The translations under genes were made by a program, and so were the position numbers. Of a stretch of DNA of 64,000 nt, positions 1-11,929 are shown in pieces. Position 1 is the stretch's first letter, and each line of letters begins with the position of its first letter. The notes beneath the pieces are model-generated. The model was given only the letters and a program-made list of their open reading frames with translations, was not told the DNA's origin and made no database searches. The DNA comes from Sipunculus nudus (taxonomy: Eukaryota > Annelida > Sipuncula > Golfingiida > Sipunculidae), in assembly GCA_026874595.1 (NCBI GenBank), contig CM049319.1, forward strand, positions 61,696,917-61,760,916. The letters run 5' to 3'.

Positions 1-1085
1 TAATCTGAAATGAGGATTGACATTTTTATAAAGCAATTATGAAGATTATAAAGAGAAGCTCGAAGTTCACTTATTTAGACTCTTGAAATAGTTTAACATA
101 CAAATGATGTTACAAAAAGGAATTAACTCCGCAAGGGAGAACCTGTCTGATCATGTATTTGTATGACATTCAATCTGACATTTAGAATAACTAATAAAAT
201 ATTGCAAGGTCTGACATAGGTTGAAAAGAAAATTTTCTTCATTTAAAAAAAGTCATCTGTATCCCATTAGTGAATTCTGTCATGTCATGTGCTGTTGTAA
301 TATTACTCCTGGTAATACATTTTTATTTATTATCCATTATTTCAGGTTTACAAAGATTTAATTTAAATTCCTCACAGATAATGGTGATTAATACTTAAAG
401 GAGTCTGAAACTGATTTAGCGTTGAGACAATTAACCAAAAAAAAGGGAGAAATACTACAGGTTCTTCACACCCATGGTGGTGATCTTATCATGGGTGATT
501 AGCCTGAGTCTTAGTGTGACTGTTACTCTTCCCCATGTCACATGGTAGGGGTTGGCCTATCCTGCGTTAGGCCAGGCTACCTAAGCCTCTTTTTAGAATC
601 CTACAAGGGTGGCTCTTTATATACTATATAGTATATTTATATATATATATGTATATGTGTGTGTTATTTTTATTGTAAGAATTCTTGTCTTTAATTCATA
701 TTTATATATATATATATAGGGCTGGGTATTAGTCAATATATACATATTGCAATACATTCAGAGTAATATCCGATACGTTTTGGTGATATGCTTCGTATAT
801 TTTTGTGTTTTATTTTTCTGTTGAAATGTTCTATGAAAAAAGATTTTCATTAACAAATAATAATTTATATATATGTGTGTGTGTAGAGAGAGAAATTTGT
901 ATATATGGAAATATATATTGAGAAATATAAAGTAAATTTTTAGTACTATAGGTCAGTGATTTTTTTATATTTGTCAGCAGCCATTGTGTTTCATCGGTAC
1001 GACAATACAGCTTGAAAAGCGTATTGAAAACTGTATAGATGTGGCATATCATTATTTATCCATATATCGGTATATTGATACAACC

Positions 1086-1088
<3 letters not shown>

Positions 1089-1171
<83 letters not shown>
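1089..1171. repeat. (TA)n microsatellite, about 83 bp
   Basis: Nearly pure TA dinucleotide run. Reading frames through it give only alternating Tyr-Ile and are not genes. Confidence 0.95.
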
Positions 1172-1173
<2 letters not shown>

Positions 1174-1320
1174 AGTATTCATATCAGTGTGACCCTTGAT
1201 GGGTGTATCCTCTGGTAGGCTTTTGTGTAGATGGTGACAGCCTGAAGTCCCTTTGCATGGGTCCATGCATACTATACCATATGCATGTGAATCAACCTGC
1301 ATGAGTATATCACAGCCCAT

Positions 1321-1570
1321 ATAATGATTATACGGTAACTTAATGAGGCAGTTGATCTTATACAGCCCAGAAGTGTAGGTATTCATAGGTTTTACTGGTC
1401 TCAGGTTGTAACCATACTCTTTAGCTTCATAAGAAAAAAATATTATACTGTATAATGATTATACAGTAACTTAATGAGGCAGTTGATCTTATACAGCCCA
1501 GAAGTGTAGGTATTCATAGGTTTTACTGGTCTCAGGTTGTAACCATACTCTTTAGCTTCATAAGAAAAAA
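1321..1570. repeat. Tandem duplication, 119-bp unit at 131-bp period
   Basis: The block starting ATAATGATTATAC at 1321-1439 is repeated almost exactly at 1452-1570. A G/A difference (TACGGTAAC against TACAGTAAC) is the only substitution I noticed. The 12-bp spacer plus the start of copy 2 forms a 19-bp palindrome (1448-1466). Confidence 0.93.
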
Positions 1571-2164
1571 ATGGGTTAAGATAGTCCCCGTCTATCTTCA
1601 AGACAGGAAATAATTTCTATATAAGCCTATTCCTACTTGGATAATTATGGGGTCTTATTATTAACATATCATTCTCATCCGGTTGTCAATCAGTAGGTGG
1701 TATCAAAACCTTAGGCCTGTTCCTTTAAACCAAGTTTAAATATATATATAGTCAGAGCCTACATACCTTCACTGGAATCCTAAAAAAACCTTCCTATGTT
1801 CCTGTGTACTCAAAATCACAGTTCATCAGCCTGGTTCACAGGTGAACTCTGTCTCAAAGAAACCTCTAATACCTATGAATGGGTGTAATTCTCAGCAAGG
1901 ACAAAGAAATAGCTGTATATCACAATGGTTGCGAATACTTTAAATGAAAACATGATGATGATCGAGACTGCCTCCAAATTTAATAGTTTGGTCCTTTGGT
2001 ATAACAATAACCTTACACAAAATAGAATAAAGATCTACATATTACTTTATGTGTTAAGATACTTTAGGCAAACCAAGTAGCAAACCAGGGGAAAATATAA
2101 ATCCTCAACTCTGGCACACTTACAATTAGATATTAAAACATGATTTTGTTGGTTTTTTTTGCAG

Positions 2165-2390
2165 CTGGGAAAACTGCAGCAGTATGCACGACAAGGATGA
2201 GTATCGCAGAACCTCAGACTTGCGCTGGCTGCAAGAAGTCCATCACAGACCGCTTCCTGCTGCGTGCAGCGGAACAGTACTGGCATGAAGATTGTCTTAA
2301 ATGTTCCTGCTGTAACTGTCGTCTTGGAGAGGTTGGCTCCACGCTCTTTGCGAAAGCTAACTTGTTACTGTGTCGCAGAGACTATTTGAG
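2165..2390 (+). CDS. LMO1: LMO1/3-like LIM-only protein, exon with LIM domain 1
   Basis: The exon is bounded by TTTTTTGCAG (acceptor, ends 2164) and GTATGT (donor, starts 2391). From the ATG at 2197 (context AAGGATGA) it encodes residues 1-65; the frame is also open upstream to the acceptor, so a 5' exon could contribute more N-terminus. LIM domain 1 spans residues 9-62 with all zinc ligands: CAGC (9, 12), HEDC (30, 33), CSCC (36, 39) and CRRD (59, 62). The stretch LGEVGST...CRRDYLR is characteristic of the LMO1/LMO3 branch rather than LMO4, by family knowledge. LIM-only proteins are nuclear adaptors that bind LDB/Chip and bHLH/GATA factors and do not bind DNA themselves. The donor splits Arg65 (AG|G), the position I recall for vertebrate LMO genes. 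Orthology to LMO1 versus LMO3 cannot be settled; a single protostome gene (fly Beadex) is co-orthologous to them. Confidence 0.96.
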
Positions 2391-2435
2391 GTATGTACAG
2401 TGGAATGTGTGGCTTTTTCTCCCATCCCCTTCTGA

Positions 2436-2492
2436 CTGACTGTCTGTCTGTCTGTCTCCCTCCCTGTGTCTCTCTGTGTCTGTCTTTTTCTT

Positions 2493-2523
<31 letters not shown>
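2436..2523. repeat. (CTGT)n/(CT)n pyrimidine microsatellite
   Basis: Compound tract of GTCT, CCCT, TTTC and CT repeats, 45 bp downstream of the LIM1 exon donor on the transcribed strand. Confidence 0.9.
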
Positions 2524-2618
2524 AATATGTTGTTGATGATGAAGATAATGGTGGTAATACAGACTTAATTGTTTAGAGTGGTAAAATGTGTTTTTTTTAT
2601 ATTGATGAAATGAAGATA

Positions 2619-4012
2619 CCGTAAAATCTCCACTTAAAACCGCGGTTTAATCAAGAAATTCAAAATCTTGAAATCAGGTTGATTTCCTGAAAGCACTGTG
2701 CGGTTTATACTAGAAGGGTTTCCTGAATATCTTCCTGACAGACATCGTTTTGGGGCCGGCGAGTGGGCGATAATATAGCAACTTTCGAAGGCCGTTCTTA
2801 GCAGCAGTCTCGCATGCATGGAACCGTGTGTAAATGTATTATTTACGATTATTTGTTATTTATAAATTAGATATTTCAGGATAGTTTTCGTGTGATATAT
2901 AACTTGTTATGAAATTTTGGTAATTGTCAACAAATAATACGTTTACAACAACCCTGCTGTAACACACAGCGGCCCACTTCGTTGGGCATGCTCAAGAAAA
3001 ATTGAAATAAAAGCCTACTTTAAACCCATTTGCGGCATTATTTAGCAATGATTATTTGTTTAAAACGTAAAATGAATAAAAAGCTGACATCGTAAGGAGT
3101 CACACAATGGCAGACGATCGTTTTAAAATCAAGTTTGAGTGCCGCCATGTGCTGAAACGCCCCGTTATTCTGCTAAGAATATTTTGAACGGCTGTACGCG
3201 GTGGGTGGTAAACAGAACAGCCACCTATTTCGTCCCAGCATGCCTTGCGTGAACACTGCCTTGACAAAATGGCTCCCCACACGGAAACTTTCTTCAGGAA
3301 AAAAAAACTTCCTTACCCCGACTGGCCATTTTTATTTTACCTTAAAATCACTCGTTGTCAAGCGTCATGTTTCCTATACGTGCGTATCTCGACAAGGTAA
3401 ATTCAATTACTTTGATATTTAGTTAAGTTGACCAGCGATGTTTTCAAACGCGCCAGCAAATTGTGACATGGAGCGATGTCAACGTAGATGTGACGATGAT
3501 AATACCGAAGTAACTGGTATGAAAATGATTTGAATCTTCCGAGTAATTCCAGAAAATGGAATTTTCATCAAACATTTTTATAATTAAAATATACAGTGAC
3601 TTGAAATGGATCAGCAGAATATTTTTTCCAAAATATAATGACAAATCAGTAGCAAACAAGAATACGGCACGGAATATAAAATCTGTATAAACAGGCAGAG
3701 GTTCACCGGCCCTTACGTCTTCCCAAACTTCATGCTTGAGTGACCCTGCAAAAAAAGTGTTATGCTGTGTTTAAATAAAATGCCCAAGGAATTTAAAAGT
3801 GGACAGGAATGGCCGAGTCGCAACCTACGCGTGTTCATTTCTAGATGATAGCTTGATTGTGTCTTTTGTCAAATCATTCCGTAGCGAAACTTGGTGCGGT
3901 TTGTAAGGGGGGTTCTTAGTATTTGAGCCCCTCGCGATGTCTCACCTGGAATTTCGGCGAAGTCTGGGTGCGGTTTTAATCGGAAGTGCGGTTTTAAGTG
4001 GAGATTTTACGG
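2619..4012. mobile_element. Non-autonomous TA-flanked DNA transposon, copy 1
   Basis: The 1394-bp element begins CCGTAAAATCTCCACTTAAA and ends with the exact reverse complement; the terminal inverted repeats are 25 bp and identical. TA dinucleotides flank both ends (2617-2618, 4013-4014), consistent with TA target duplication as in Tc1/mariner/pogo-type transposons. Subterminal GCGGTTTT/GCGGTTTA motifs recur at both ends, as expected of transposase-binding sites. A second copy is at 10078-11479. No transposase is recognisable. A short frame from ATG 3107 (MADDRFKIKF...) is open about 25 codons here and longer in copy 2. Superfamily assignment is inference from the TA flanks only. Confidence 0.9.
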
Positions 4013-4013
4013 T

Positions 4014-4180
4014 AATGACAGTGATGTCAGTGACAACAGCAATAGTGACAGTGATGACAATTTGCAGATAATAATGTCAAAATGACAGTGGGGACAAGAA
4101 TGATATAAATGACAGCAGTGATAGTGACAATGATGACAATTTAAAGATATTTATGTAGAAAATGACAGTGAAGATGTCAA
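4014..4180. repeat. Imperfect GACAGTGATGACAA minisatellite-like stretch
   Basis: Recurring GACAGTGATG/GTGACAATGATGACAATTT words, imperfect and AT-rich, directly after the right end of transposon copy 1. Confidence 0.6.
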
Positions 4181-4389
4181 TAATAACAGTTTTATGTTTT
4201 GTGTTGATGCAAATGACTGGATGAATATTATGAGTATTTGATCATGTTAATGATTGAATTTACTTTAAATGAACTGAATATTAGAGTTTCAGTCCAGGTT
4301 GCATGATTATTATTATTTCTCCCCTCCCACAGGGGGGGGGGGGGACATCTAGTGTTTAGTCTGTCATTGTTGGCATTGTCTGTGTCATT

Positions 4390-4645
4390 TCTTGTGAACG
4401 AGATTGAACTTGAACCACTCAATCAGTATATTTTTACAAGATTTTATTCGTGAAATATTTCTACTAAAATCACAGAAGTTTTCAAAATCCAGTGAACGGT
4501 CATCTTCAAAGTCAAATCAGCTGGAATAGAAATTATTTGTAAATGCTGTGACTTTTAAAGTAGTCTGTATTTTTTTTTCCTCAAATGTGGGAATAGAGGT
4601 GAGTAGGAAGGGGAGACATATGTCTGTTTTTGCATTGCAAAAAAC
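4390..4645. repeat. Dispersed repeat fragment related to 16380-16835
   Basis: Shares with 16380-16835 an initial G or C homopolymer (13 G at 4332-4344 here), CTTGTGAACG, TCTACTAAAATCACAGAAG-like sequence, CATAACTTTTAAA-like sequence and GGGAGACATATGTCTGTTTTTG near the end (interrupted match). Non-coding, diverged, same orientation in both places. Confidence 0.65.
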
Positions 4646-4734
4646 AACCTCATTCTAGTTATTGATATGGTATTAATCATGGTCCTGTAGTTAAACTAAT
4701 ACTGATATTTATATCATCATTTTTACCGTTTCAG

Positions 4735-4860
4735 GTTGTTTGGTGCCACAGGCTACTGCTCAGCGTGTTCTAAAATGATTCCAGCATTTGAGATGGTGAT
4801 GCGAGCAAAAGATAATGTTTACCACTTGGAATGTTTTGCATGTCAACAGTGTAACCACAG
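4735..4860 (+). CDS. LMO1: LMO1/3-like LIM-only protein, exon with first half of LIM domain 2
   Basis: The 126-bp exon lies between a CCGTTTCAG acceptor and a CAG|GTATGA donor and carries residues 65-107. It starts LFGATGYCSAC and carries the first zinc finger of LIM2: C73/C76, H95/C98, then C101/C104 at the start of the second finger. PAFEMVMRAKDNVYHLECFAC matches the LMO1/3 family closely (family knowledge). Phase is preserved on both sides: AG|G before it and AG|A after it, both Arg. Skipping the exon would keep the frame (126 = 42 codons) but remove the core of LIM2. Confidence 0.97.
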
Positions 4861-4899
4861 GTATGATAAACACAGTTCATGATACAAACAGACTGACAT

Positions 4900-5135
4900 T
4901 ACTTCACAGACCTATAAGGACACAAACCTTTGCCAATTTGTAACAAAATCCTAATGAACCCACCATATCTCCATGATTTGCACCAAAATTTACCATGTCT
5001 TCCCTGGCCCATGTCCAACAATTTCATAAAGTTTCCTGGAAATTGGGTGCAGGGATTCTGTGTAACCCAGCTAACAAATAAACCAATCCACAGGTACAGC
5101 TGAAAACATGATCTCCATGGCTGAGGTAACAAAAA
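4900..5135. repeat. Dispersed repeat fragment ending in GAGGTAAC
   Basis: Contains TTTCCTGGAAATT, a GCTAACAAATAAAC stretch and CATGATCTCCATGGCTGAGGTAAC. The same succession (TTTCCTGAAAAATTC, then AACAGACAAACAAACAAGC, then AACATAATCCCGCCTTGGCG) occurs at 44960-45250, so the two are probably diverged members of one family. Confidence 0.5.
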
Positions 5136-5144
5136 CAGACAGGG

Positions 5145-5560
5145 TTAGGTCATAGCCAAATGGTTAAGGCTTTTGACCTTGCTGATGACGAAAAAACTTG
5201 TAAACTTGCATAACTGGGAAACTGGTTAAATGGTCCAAATGACCGAAATCGCAAGTAAAAGGGCTTTGCGTCTCGAAGTAAGGGTCGTTCACAAGGATCG
5301 AGTTTGGTTATTGAATGGCATGGCTGGGTCTCCGCTGCTGGGATCGGTGGAGGGAATGCAGGTTGCTTCGGGCTTTGTGGCTGTGGATGCTGTAGCTTTC
5401 TAACAAGGACTTCAACCCAGGAGAGAAGATGGCGCCCTCTACGGCTCCTTGCTTGGCTTGGTGTGGCACTGTGACTGTTGGCTCAGAGAACATGCTTAAG
5501 GAGCGCACAGGGCTGAGGTCTTGACCGCAGCAACCTGTAGCTGCTCGATGAGCGTATACT
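5145..5560 (+). mobile_element. SINE-like element with tRNA-like head, copy 1
   Basis: The sequence from TGCTGATGACGAAAAAACTT (about 5201) to GCTGCTCGATGAGCGTATAC (about 5560) has a clearly homologous inverted copy at 38390-38777. Just before it, 5155-5176 reads TAGCCAAATGGTTAAGGC, which resembles a Ser/Leu-type tRNA A box; no strong B box was seen. The family appears mobile because the second copy interrupts another repeat. Class (SINE versus MITE) is inferred. Confidence 0.65.
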
Positions 5561-8500
5561 TCCTTTGGCTAGGTTGGCTTGGCTTTTGACCTCAGATCAG
5601 AAGATCCCTCATTAGAACCCTGTCATTGCCTTAAAGGTAAAAGATAAAATCTTAAATAGGGATTTACTCCAGTGTTTGAATGACTAGTTATATTGTTCGA
5701 TTTTCCCACAGATAAAATAGAACAACACAGAAATTTCATTTTAAAGTCACCACATGGCCGAAAGGTCTGTAAGAATTTGGAATGGTTGTAATTACTAAGC
5801 CAAACTTATATTGCCTGTCTATTTGTTAAACATGAAAATCAAAGAGCTAGAACAGTTACAGTGATAACTGTATTTTCTCCTTTTGCCATTTAACATATAG
5901 CCCCCTCAGCACATCAAAATGACTTAACAAAGTGCTGCCTAGACATGGGCTGCTCAGACATGCTCACAAGTGGATTATTCAGGCACCAGAGAATAAGTGA
6001 AGGGCCCATTGCCCTTACTGCCTGGACTTCCTACTTGACAATAGGGGTAGCCTATAAATGGGTCAGTCAACTTATAGATAACAGGGGTGGTAGGTAGGTC
6101 TGATATCTTACAATATGATTTTTGGATAATTATTTCCAATTATTATTATTATGAATATAAAACCCTAAATCCTGAAGGTGTAAAATATAACATATTCTTA
6201 TTGTGTGGTTGCCTTAATCCTCCCCTCTTGGTGCCACCAACAGGCCATGGACCTTTGCTTTAAAAAAACAGAACATTGGTGAAAACATAACCTCCTTGGA
6301 GAGGTAACCACCAGAAAACAGACGAAAAATGATATGCACTTATGGTTTTGTGAGGAACTGTATTCATTTATTCTGGGAGTCATGTGAAAAGCTACCATTA
6401 TAAAAAGGCTCTGTACATTGGGAAGAGTCAGATAACGTGATGTGTTACTGATTTTGCTCCAGCCTCAAGGTGATGAAATATTATGTAAATGAAGTATGGA
6501 GTATTGACTTCCTAAATGCTTTTTAATGAGACACTTAAGAGATAGAATGACTTCCTTTAAAGTCGTGTGACTCGCTAATCAGCAGAGAACTTGACAGTTT
6601 TGCTCGGCAGTTTTATACATTACACTATCTTCACATCTGAGTCTTGAAGTTACAACATTTATTCAATACATTTTTCACTGAAAGAAATTGGAAAATCAGT
6701 TATGTTTTTACTTAATTTCTTGGTAATCTCAGGAATTAAATGCTATAGCTGAAGTTAGATTGCTGGAGCTGCCAGTCATCTCATAGACTGAGTTGAGCTG
6801 CTATAAAAAACTTCACCTGCCTGTGCCATTAATAAAATGATAACAAAAATCAACTTTGGGAGATTTTATGATGAAAGTCATCCTGTAGAGATGAGGAAAT
6901 GTAGTCATTAGCGGACAGGCAGGCTTCATGCATTATATATACTTCCCAACATAATCAGCTTAAATTATTCACTATAACATTCACACACAATTGCAACCAA
7001 CAACAGTTACTGGATGGTTCGATAGAGATTAGAAACAGAGGCTGACAGATGAAAACAATACACAAAATAAACAAGTATTACTGCTTCCTTTCTACTGGCA
7101 TTTTGATTTAAATGCATTACATTTCACAAGTCTTTGGTTATGAATGGCCCATTGTGAGGTGTTAGCACATTGTCCCCGATATGAAACTTCATGTCAGAAC
7201 TGTGTTTATTGCCATCGAAGTAATTTCATTCAATTGTTCTCAGGCCAGCATTAATAAACCTACAGAAAAAAAACAGTATTGTGACAAATGGGACAACTTT
7301 CAATTAAACTAAAATTAGAGTAATTCTGCTTGTGTTAAACTAATAATAAGTGTTAAATTACAGCACAGTAATTAATGACTGTGATCGCTTCATTACACCA
7401 TGGTCATGAAATGCCCCACTCGCATCATTTGCTAGTGTATTGGGAAATGAAAATGTCGCATATTATCACTTCATGTGTTGAGGATGTGGTGAATAATTAA
7501 ATGTATATCATTTAGTCACATTGTATCTCTGTGTGCCCTAGCAAAAAGATTTAAACAGAAACTTTTATAACATTTTAATGTTTTAAAACTTAACACATAT
7601 TTGATTGAAGATCTTATCATTATGTATGTAAATTAAATATGTCTTTCAAGGATAATATTTACTGTAAACCCTCACTTATTTGCCTGAGAAAGGTCAAAAG
7701 ATATAATTGGTGATAGATAGGGGTGTGGGATAATGAAGGGTAACTGAGCATGCAGTCATGATTAACTGTGGTACCTTTATGGTATTTTGTTTTGTGTAAA
7801 GAGTAATAAAATTAAAATCCTTTTTTGTCTGCAGGAACAGCACATGGGGCAGAATAATCCTTTCAATCTCCAGGTGTAGAATTTGTCAGATATAGAATAA
7901 TTTTGACCAGGAAACTTACATATTAATAGGGCTTCAATGGTATACCAGTGATAGATTTACCAGCAAGGGTTGAAACTATATATGAAACTACTAATGAAAT
8001 TTCTTATGAAATGTCTGTCAGGCATCTTCCTTTGGTGTTGAGGTACTAAGTACTAAGTATTCTTAGGTTTAAGGGGAATAAGGTACTAAGAACGTGTGTA
8101 TACATACACATTAGCTTTAGTGTGTTTATTGGGCATTGTGCTTCATGCATTACAAGGGTGCAAACCTATTCATAGCTGAAAATACAAACACTTCCTGTCA
8201 GCCAGTCTTGTATTTAATCATCAAATGCACCCCCTTTTTTCCTTATTCTGTAAACTTTTCACCTGAGGAAAGACCCTGAAAGGTCTTTCTAAATATTCAT
8301 CCTGTTATTGATGCCCTTAATTTGAGAATTGTGAGTCAGGCATCTGTTCTCCAAGCAGAGGGTTCTTTTTATCAAACAAGACGAGTCAAACTTGTTGGCA
8401 GAAATCCGGTCGGAGAACTGCACACACCACATAGTGCAGATGATGTTGACAAAAAAACACTGCTATGTCATTCTTTAGTGATTTCATTAAAATAATATTG

Positions 8501-8869
8501 AAAAGATTAATCAGTAAATTGGATTTGGGCATCTGGAAGGTCTGTTTAATTCCAGATGAAACATTCAGTGGCAGAAGGTCACCATAACACTTCATCCTGA
8601 AGCCTTCACCTCACCTTTCATCATATATTTTTGCTTATTTCTTGTTAGATGTCTGCTGGCTTCTTTGTAGATGCACGCCTCATTATTTGATTGGTATGAA
8701 GTTGCTCCCACAAATGCATTTACCAGAAATTGTATCTGCCAAAACAGAGTTTTGTGGATACTATGTTTTCACGCTAGCTCTATTGTTGCAGCTGTGTTTG
8801 TTTCCTGAGAATTCTTCTGACACCTGAAACCCAGCATAATTATTCACTCACATGTGAACTAGTGTGTAA

Positions 8870-9440
8870 CAAAGACTGGTGGCGCCATCTGTAATCCTTT
8901 TCATGCAGAATGAATCTATGTGTCTCAGTGATAACAGCCCATATCTCTGGAGTGGTTCTATGTATTGAGTTGAAATTGTGCATGTCTATAGATTTTAGAA
9001 TCTTTGCATTCCATTCTCCAGACTGGTGGTACCATTTACAATCATTTTCATATGGCATCCATCCATGCATTTGCCATCTGTTTGTCTTAGTGATTGGTTC
9101 AATGTACTGGGCTGAAATTGTTCATGTCCATGCAAAGATCTGAGATACCTCCATCTTGTACTTAAGACTGGTGGCACCATCTGCCATTGTGACAATTGCT
9201 CATATCTCAAGGTTGGATGGATCAGCCAGAAATTTTGCATGTTTATCATTCTAGGATAGCATTGTTGTAGGCCAGACTGGTGTCACCACCTGCCATTCAG
9301 TTTTTACAGAATATATTAGTGTACTTTTTCTCAGTAGTAGATAGGTGTCTAGGCCTGAAATTTTGCATGTTATATCCATCTGTAGATCTTTTTTGGTGAA
9401 AATTGCACATATAAGAGTAGTATAATTGGCATCTCGATGC
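8870..9440 (-). repeat. Tandem array of four ~110-146 bp units with GGTGGCGCCA core
   Basis: AGACTGGTGGCGCCATCTG-like cores start at about 8873, 9018, 9166 and 9274, each followed some 80-110 bp later by a GGGCTGAAATTGTTCATGTC-like block. On the minus strand the unit reads GATGGCGCCACCAGTCTT ... GACATGCACAATTTCAG. The same unit and order occur at 62100-62450 (three units) and about 58105-58195 (one unit). The variants (GGTGGTACC, GGTGGCACC, GGTGTCACC) show old divergence. Confidence 0.8.
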
Positions 9441-10077
9441 CTCAAATTTGAGTCATGTCATATGTCAGGATCATTCCATTCTTTACATGCCCCAATTGGA
9501 GGATACATGTACTCATGATACATGTACATTAAGTTGCTTGTTGACTGCCCGCTTTCCATTTTTATGAGGTGTTGCATGAAATGATCTTGTGACAACAAAT
9601 TTTCTTAAACCTACCATTTCTTTAGAAGTTACATCTTTTCAGAAAATTCTCACTCCACTGTTGATAGATGTAGAGCTAGTTTGTTCATAAAAACAGCCAT
9701 GTTGACAAACAGACAAAAACATGTAACTTAAGGTGGATGGCCTCATATGTGCGGAAGTTGATCATTAGCTGTGAAAAGCCATTTGTAAACTCTGGTTTGT
9801 TGGAGTTGCCTTATACAAAATGTATGTCCTTGTTGAATGTGTTTGGATTATTTTCGGTGGTACCCCACTGATACAAACCAATCAAACAACCTGTGTTTAG
9901 TGTAATTGGCATTTTCCAGCCTATCTATTTAAAAATTTCAAGGGATAATCTTTGGTTAATTGATGTCACATACAATATTCAATATGGCCCCTTTAATTAG
10001 AGTTAGAGGACCCGGAAACTAAAAAAATTGACAGATAGTATTGATAGATAAATATTTTTTTTATATTGTTTTGATTA

Positions 10078-11479
10078 CCGTAAAATCTCCACTTAAAACC
10101 GCGGTTTCATCAAGAAATTCAAAATCTTGAAATCAGGTTGATTTCCTGAAAGCACTGTGCGGTTTATACTAGAAGGGTTTCCTGAATATCTTCCTGACAG
10201 ACATCGTTTTTGGGCCGGCGCATGGGCGATAATATTGCAACTTTCGAAGGCTGTTCTTAGCATGCATTGGCGCCGTGTGTAAATGTATTATTTACGATTA
10301 TTTGTTATTTATAAATTAAATATTGCTGATTAGTTTTCGTGTGATAAATAACTTGTTATAAAATTTTGGTAATTGTCACCAAATAATACGTTTACAACAA
10401 CCCTGCTGTTACACACAGCGGTCCACTTCGTTGGGCATGGTCAAGCAAAATTGAAATAAAAGCCAACTTTAAACCCATTTTGCGGCATTATTAAGCAATG
10501 ATTATTTGTTTAAAACGTAAAATGAATAAAAAGCTGACATCGTAAAGAGTCACACAATGGCAGACGATCGTTTTAAAATCAAGTTTGAGGGCCGCCATGT
10601 TGCTGAAACACCCCGGTATTCTGCTAAGAATATTTTGAACGGCTGTACGCGGTGGGCGGTAAATAGAACAGCCACCTATTTCGTCCCAGCGTGCCTTGCG
10701 CGAACACTGCCTTGACAAAATGGCTCTCCACACGGAAACTTTCTTCAGGAAAAAAACTTGCTAACCCGGACTGGCCACTTTAATTTTACCTTAAAATCAC
10801 TCGTTTCCAAGCGTCATGTTTCCTATACGTGCGTATCTCGAAAAGGTAACTTCAGTTACTTTGATATTTAGTTAAGTTGACCAGCGATGTTTTCAAACGC
10901 ACCAGCAAATTGTGACATGGAGCGATGTCAACGTACGATGTGACGAAGATAATACAGAAGGAACCGGTATGAAAATGATTTGAATCTTCCGAGTAATTCC
11001 AGAAAATGGAATTTTCATCAAAAATTAAGATTTCAAAATATTACTTTTAGAATTAAAATATACAGTGACTTGAAATGGATCAGTAGAATATTTTTTCCAA
11101 AATATAATGACAAATCAGTAGCAAACAAGAATACGGCACGGAATATAAAATCTGTATAAACAGGCAGAGGTTCACCGGCCCTTACGTCTTCCCAAACTTC
11201 ATGCTTGAGTGACCCTGCAAAAAAGTGTTATGATGTGTTTAAATAAAATGCCCAAGGAATTTTTAAAGTTGACAGGAATGGCCGAGTCACAACCTACGCG
11301 TGTTCATTTCTAGATGATTGCTTGATTGTCTTTTGTCAAATCATTCCGTAGCGAAAGTTGGTGCGGTTTTAAAGGGGGGTTCTTAGTATTTGAGCCCCTC
11401 GCGGTGTCTCGCCTGGAATTTCGGCGAAGTCTGGGTGCGGTTTTTATCGGAAGTGCGGTTTTAAGTGGAGATTTTACGG
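10078..11479. mobile_element. Non-autonomous TA-flanked DNA transposon, copy 2
   Basis: The 1402-bp element has the same 25-bp perfect TIRs, TA flanks (10076-10077, 11480-11481) and orientation as copy 1, and is near-identical by eye with scattered substitutions and small indels. A + strand frame from ATG 10557 (MADDRFKIKFEGRHVAETPR...) is open for 53 codons, then continues beyond one TGA to about 10846, where AAAGGTAAC resembles a splice donor. This may be a captured or ancestral exon; I cannot name it. Confidence 0.9.
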
Positions 11480-11929
11480 TATATCAGTAGCTCTTTACAT
11501 GTGACTGTTTAACAATATCACAGCTGTATTATAATGAGAGTGTTTTATCAAAGCTGTAAGACTATCAAGTATTCAATTTTTGCAGGTTTGTCATTTAGAG
11601 CTCAAATATAATATGACTGACTTGACTATGTGAGGAAAATTCAAGTATTAAAAAAATATGGTGAATAAACCTACCTGGTAACAGTCAGAAAATCTTTAAG
11701 GAACAGAAATGACATATCAGTAGTCATGTGACTTAGAGGTCAAGGTCACTGCTGAGGATAGTATCTTTGCTATGAAAGCTCCTGTCAGAACATCAAGGCT
11801 TCCACAAATCAGTTAATGTCTGGCATTTAGAGTCCTTTGTGATATAAATTGTCTGTCTGAAAACATTTGTGTATGAATAGCAGATTTGTCAGACAGCGCC
11901 AAGAAGTATGTCATTGTGGGTCATATGGA

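Larger units (their letters stand above)
1..2164 (+). other. Intron sequence upstream of the first LMO coding exon in the window
   Basis: No coding exon is recognisable here. The stretch ends in a T-rich tract and AG at 2163-2164, a good splice acceptor for the exon that follows, so it is most likely the 3' part of an intron whose upstream exon lies outside the window. It contains short (TA)n/(GT)n runs near 630-720 and 870-890, a long (TA)n block at 1089-1171 and a 119-bp tandem duplication at 1321-1570. The rest is AT-rich sequence without visible features. Confidence 0.6.
2391..4734 (+). other. LMO intron between LIM1 and LIM2 exons
   Basis: GT-AG intron of 2344 bp, phase 2 (donor GTATGT, acceptor CCGTTTCAG). 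Most of it is the TIR transposon copy at 2619-4012. The remainder holds a pyrimidine microsatellite, a GACAGTGATGACAA-type imperfect repeat and a dispersed repeat at about 4390-4645. Confidence 0.93.

Noticed and set aside
8040-9440. CRISPR-like array of regularly spaced repeats
   Set aside because: Eukaryotic context; units are imperfect, over 100 bp long and related throughout, so this is an ordinary tandem repeat.
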